Source: Chrysomallon squamiferum (lineage: Eukaryota > Mollusca > Gastropoda > Neomphalida > Peltospiridae). Taken from it: a stretch of DNA of 64,000 bases. The notes beneath the pieces were generated by a model. It had not been told where the DNA came from and made no database searches. It worked only from the letters and a program-made list of their open reading frames with translations. Below, one piece after another: positions 60,201-64,000 of this stretch. The position numbers and the translations under genes were made by a program. Numbering within the stretch: the first letter of the stretch is position 1; each line of letters begins with the position of its first letter. The stretch is taken from NCBI GenBank assembly GCA_012295275.1, contig CM022670.1, forward strand, positions 25,236,755 to 25,300,754, given 5' to 3'.

Positions 60201-61508
60201 TGAACATATACAGCGTTTCTCATACTGAAGATTCCATATTTAGTGAAGAAGCTACAAAATGTATTAAAAGTATTAAAAACGATATTTTCTGGTACCTTTC
60301 TGAAAAATGTCGAATTATTGATAAACAGATCAAAATAAAAATTACAAAACGTGATCTACAGTCTATGAAAAAAAAAAAATGAAACTGAAAAGCTAAATTA
60401 AAAAAAACATTAACAAAAAAACCAAAAAAAAACCCAGCATAAATAAACCCCAAAAGAACAACTAATTAGAATTAAAAAAACAACAACAATAAAAGCAACA
60501 AGAAAGAAACAAACCAACGTTTTGCTTTCTAACAGCGTAAACACACGTTTAAATTAATATCTTTTTTCTTTCTTTGCTTCTTTCTCTAAAAAAAACACTA
60601 CTTAAGACTAATGTTAGAACGTGTGAAAAGAAATTCTTGTTTCTGACAGAATACTTTGGCGAAAACTATCTGGAGACGTATGCTTCGTTCGCAAACGCTA
60701 AGAACACAGAGAATAAAAAAACATCATTTCTATTCAATACATGTTTCGCAATGAAAATATTACCGTTTGCGTGGGCTGGCGAAATCTGCAGAAAGAGAAT
60801 CACAAGAGATGCTTTTATAAAACCAAGGCGTTAAGACTATGTTAGAAAAATATCGTTGATTTGTTGTGGGTTTTTTTTTTTTTTTTTTTTTTTTCTGGTT
60901 AGATAGCTGCTGATTATATTTAACGATAATTCTGTTTATTTAGCGCTAGCGACAAAATCTTGTAAAATTTGGTTTTCGTCTGTGATCATTAATTTTCCGA
61001 GCACTGGGCGCTCCGTTTCCCGTAAAGAGCCGAATTATCCCCAGAATAAAACACAGACGTAAAATCTGAGTGTAAAACTATTAAAGAAACGACGCATCAC
61101 TGACTTGTCCTATTTTTTATCTCGTTAATATCATTTGAATTATTTTGTAGAAAAATACATTTGTATCTCAGAACAGTTCTACTATCAAACTGGACTTTCT
61201 AAAGTACTTGTTACATGAGGTTAAGTTAGAATCTATACTGGCCGTCTCGATGGGTATATTTAGAATAAAACACGATTAGTGGGTGCTCAGGACTGTAATT
61301 ATGTCAAAACATTCAGAATCTTTGGTGTCAATGCTCGGAATCCAGTATTTGTGTTTTCCAGCTATAAAGGCAATGCGAATTTTTTATTAGACCAATAGAT
61401 TAAATGTGATAAAAAGTGAAGGAAAAAAAATCTGTAAATAAAATAAAATAAAATAAAATAAAATAAAATAAATGCTTGTTACCAAAATTATGACATTAAT
61501 AACTGTAG

Positions 61509-61510
61509 TA

Positions 61511-61570
<60 letters not shown>
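61509..61570. repeat. (TTA)n microsatellite
   Basis: A perfect TTA run preceded by an (AAAAT)n run at about 61439-61471. A similar TTA run lies at 48586-48650. Confidence 0.96.
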
Positions 61571-62709
61571 TCTATTAAATATTTCTTTCCCTCTTTTTAT
61601 TGTCATTGTTTGGTTATTATTACATTTTTGTGGGATGGGAGGGTGATTTAAAAAATAACTGAAAAAACAAAATCTCACTGATAAAATATAAAAATATGTT
61701 TTATACAGAAGTGAGATTTACCGATTGTTTTCGAAAACGACACCTTTAAAAAAACCCACTCTTAATTTAATTACTGAAAACATCAAACCAGATGATTTTA
61801 TACGCAGCCAAGTTTAAAAGTTCAAACGTACATAAAACACAGCTAATTACTTTTATGTGCTAGATTAAATGCGGTAATGATTTGTTTTCTCTTTCTATAA
61901 TTAGATATGTCAAATAAAACTTTTGTAATAAGAGAAAGTGGTAAAAAAAAAAAGTCATATTCTAAGCAGTCTGTTTAAAAAAAAGAAAAAAAGATAAATT
62001 TGTTTTAAGATAGAGACAATATTGCAATCTCTTCTCAGTTACTTATTATTGTTATTTTGTTTTCCCCATTTCTGCCTTCAGTTTATGAAACGAAACGAAT
62101 GAATATTTTTTGACAACCGATTTTCATAAACAGGTGGATTTTTAAATAATGTGAGTGAAAATCTAGATCATCTCCATACACAGAAAAACACACGACTGAA
62201 TGTGAAATTTCTCTCTATCTCTATGTCTATCTCGCTGTCTGTCTGTCTGTCTGTCTAATATCTAGATGTCTGTACATCAGTCAGTCTGTGCTTTTTGATT
62301 ATCTCTGTCGTTTCCTCTAATTTGTGTCTCTCTGTTTAGCTGTTTGTCTGTCTGTTTGTCTGGCTGTCTGTCTATTTCTCTACATGTTTGGCTACTTGCA
62401 TAACAATCTGACTACTTCAAGTATACAAACTTGGGAAAAACTCAAATAAATTTCAAAAGCGACTCTTCGCTTAAGTAACTCGTTAATCTATCTCCTCGGA
62501 GGTCAGACAATATTATAGTGACTTTAAAACACGTTGATCATTTGCTCTTGAGGTTTCCGTTTTCAATGTGAACTATATCAGGAGCCAAATCAATTAAGGA
62601 TTTGACATTCGAGATGTCTGCTTTATGAAAATAAAGCATTCAGTCTTGAAGTTGCTACAGACAACTCTGCTCTGGGGAATATTTTATCAAAGCCAAAATA
62701 AATTAATGC

Positions 62710-62710
62710 A

Positions 62711-62749
<39 letters not shown>

Positions 62750-62759
62750 GAAGAAGAAG

Positions 62760-62791
<32 letters not shown>

Positions 62792-62823
62792 GTAGTGGTA
62801 GTAGCAGTAGAAGAAGAAGAAGA
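62710..62823. repeat. Compound (AAT)n(AAG)n(TAG)n microsatellite
   Basis: Three adjoining triplet repeats, with AAG returning at the end. Confidence 0.95.
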
Positions 62824-63579
62824 TTAGTAATATATATAAATAAATATTTAAATAAATAAATAAATAAGCTCGTGCTTATCAACCTATTCATAAACAGTGT
62901 GTAACAGGAAGAGAAAATGCAGGAAATATGTTGTTTTTTCCAAACACGTGAAAGATAGAATAACATTATGTTTTATTATTTGAACATAAAATATCATCTG
63001 GCATGCGAAATCACCGCGTTTGGCATATTTCAACCGCAATGTTTTCAAAACAGGATATCTAGAATAACATATTATATAAAACCCACAAAAAAAAAAAAAA
63101 TCTCCATAAATATATTAAAGGAAAAGTTTACTGTTGACCTTCACCCTCAAGTTTGTTTTTCCACTCTAATGTTGATTACCGTCAGTCCACAGCCTAAAAG
63201 AGTTTCTGCGAAAATAAACATTAAATGACGTTAATATCCTTTTCTTTTGATCGAAACACACATAAATGTCTCTGTATTGCCAAACTGCACTGGAGCATTT
63301 AATATGACTTGCAGGCTACACTGCCGACGTCTGGACCCTTAACCAAAGAGTCTGAAACGCACGATGATGTCGGATCGACCCGCGTCTGTGTACTCTGTGT
63401 CAGTTCTTCATCTGATACCGCTACTGGTTTATCAAAAATATGCTAGCGGTCTCTCTCTGTGGACTTAAGCTACACGTAAAGAATAGCTGATAGATATACA
63501 TTTTATGTATATAAGTATATAATCAAAGATCTTCTTATATGAAATTTAAAATCTGTAAAAATGTATTTTATGTATACAT

Positions 63580-63740
<161 letters not shown>

Positions 63741-64000
63741 CATACATATATGTACATAAAAAATACATTTTACAGAGTTTAAATTTCATATTCATTCAAA
63801 TGTCCTCTATAAGATCTTTGATACCTATATATATACAGAGAGAGAGAGAGAGCGGGAGAGAGATATTATAAATATTGGTTTTAAACGTATAGATTTTATG
63901 TATTCAAATGTCTGATGTTTAAAATACAGTATCTATATTTTGAAAAGCAACAAAAACAACAGAAAGAATCCTAAAATAGGATGTAAAAGATAAATTTAAC

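Overview
This window is AT-rich, intron-dominated animal DNA. It is crowded with very long dinucleotide microsatellites ((CT)n, (CA)n, (GATA)n, (AAT)n), Tigger/pogo-type miniature transposons and a tRNA-derived SINE-like element. The texture and the channel-family sequence suggest a lophotrochozoan, most likely a cephalopod mollusc such as an octopus. The species call is inference; nothing in the window proves it.

The one real gene I can support is complete and lies on the minus strand, from a start codon at 42390 to a stop codon at 7128. Eight coding exons (42305-42390, 10851-10927, 10346-10413, 9766-10004, 8973-9055, 8467-8616, 7673-8064, 7128-7316) join through seven canonical GT-AG introns. 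All phases agree, giving 1284 nt and 427 residues. The product is a Cys-loop (pentameric) ligand-gated chloride channel subunit of the GluCl/GlyR type. It has a signal peptide, a ligand-binding domain, the 13-residue Cys-loop, a second disulfide in loop C, four membrane segments and an anion-selective P-G-R motif before M2. Several usually conserved positions differ: His at the loop D arginine site, Leu at pore position 6', and a longer loop C. These suggest a divergent subunit with unusual ligand and blocker pharmacology.

Layout: 1-7127 is downstream intergenic DNA with two related Tigger-like copies, a (CT)80 tract and a decayed minisatellite. Positions 7128-10927 carry the seven downstream exons in 3.8 kb. 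Positions 10928-42304 are a 31.4-kb first intron. It holds a three-copy tandem segmental duplication (16149-18720), a piggyBac-like relic (about 22190-22579), two TIR elements (25920-26548 and 27055-27387), a SINE-like element (34440-34583), a third Tigger-like copy (38316-39071) and a 1-kb 30-bp minisatellite (39694-40744). Positions 42305-42390 are exon 1. Positions 42391-64000 are upstream intergenic DNA with no gene I can support, rich in microsatellites and a second 30-bp minisatellite (55441-55650).

I found no tRNA or rRNA genes, no CRISPR arrays and no multi-gene system. The novelty here is in the residue choices of the channel and in the repeat architecture.
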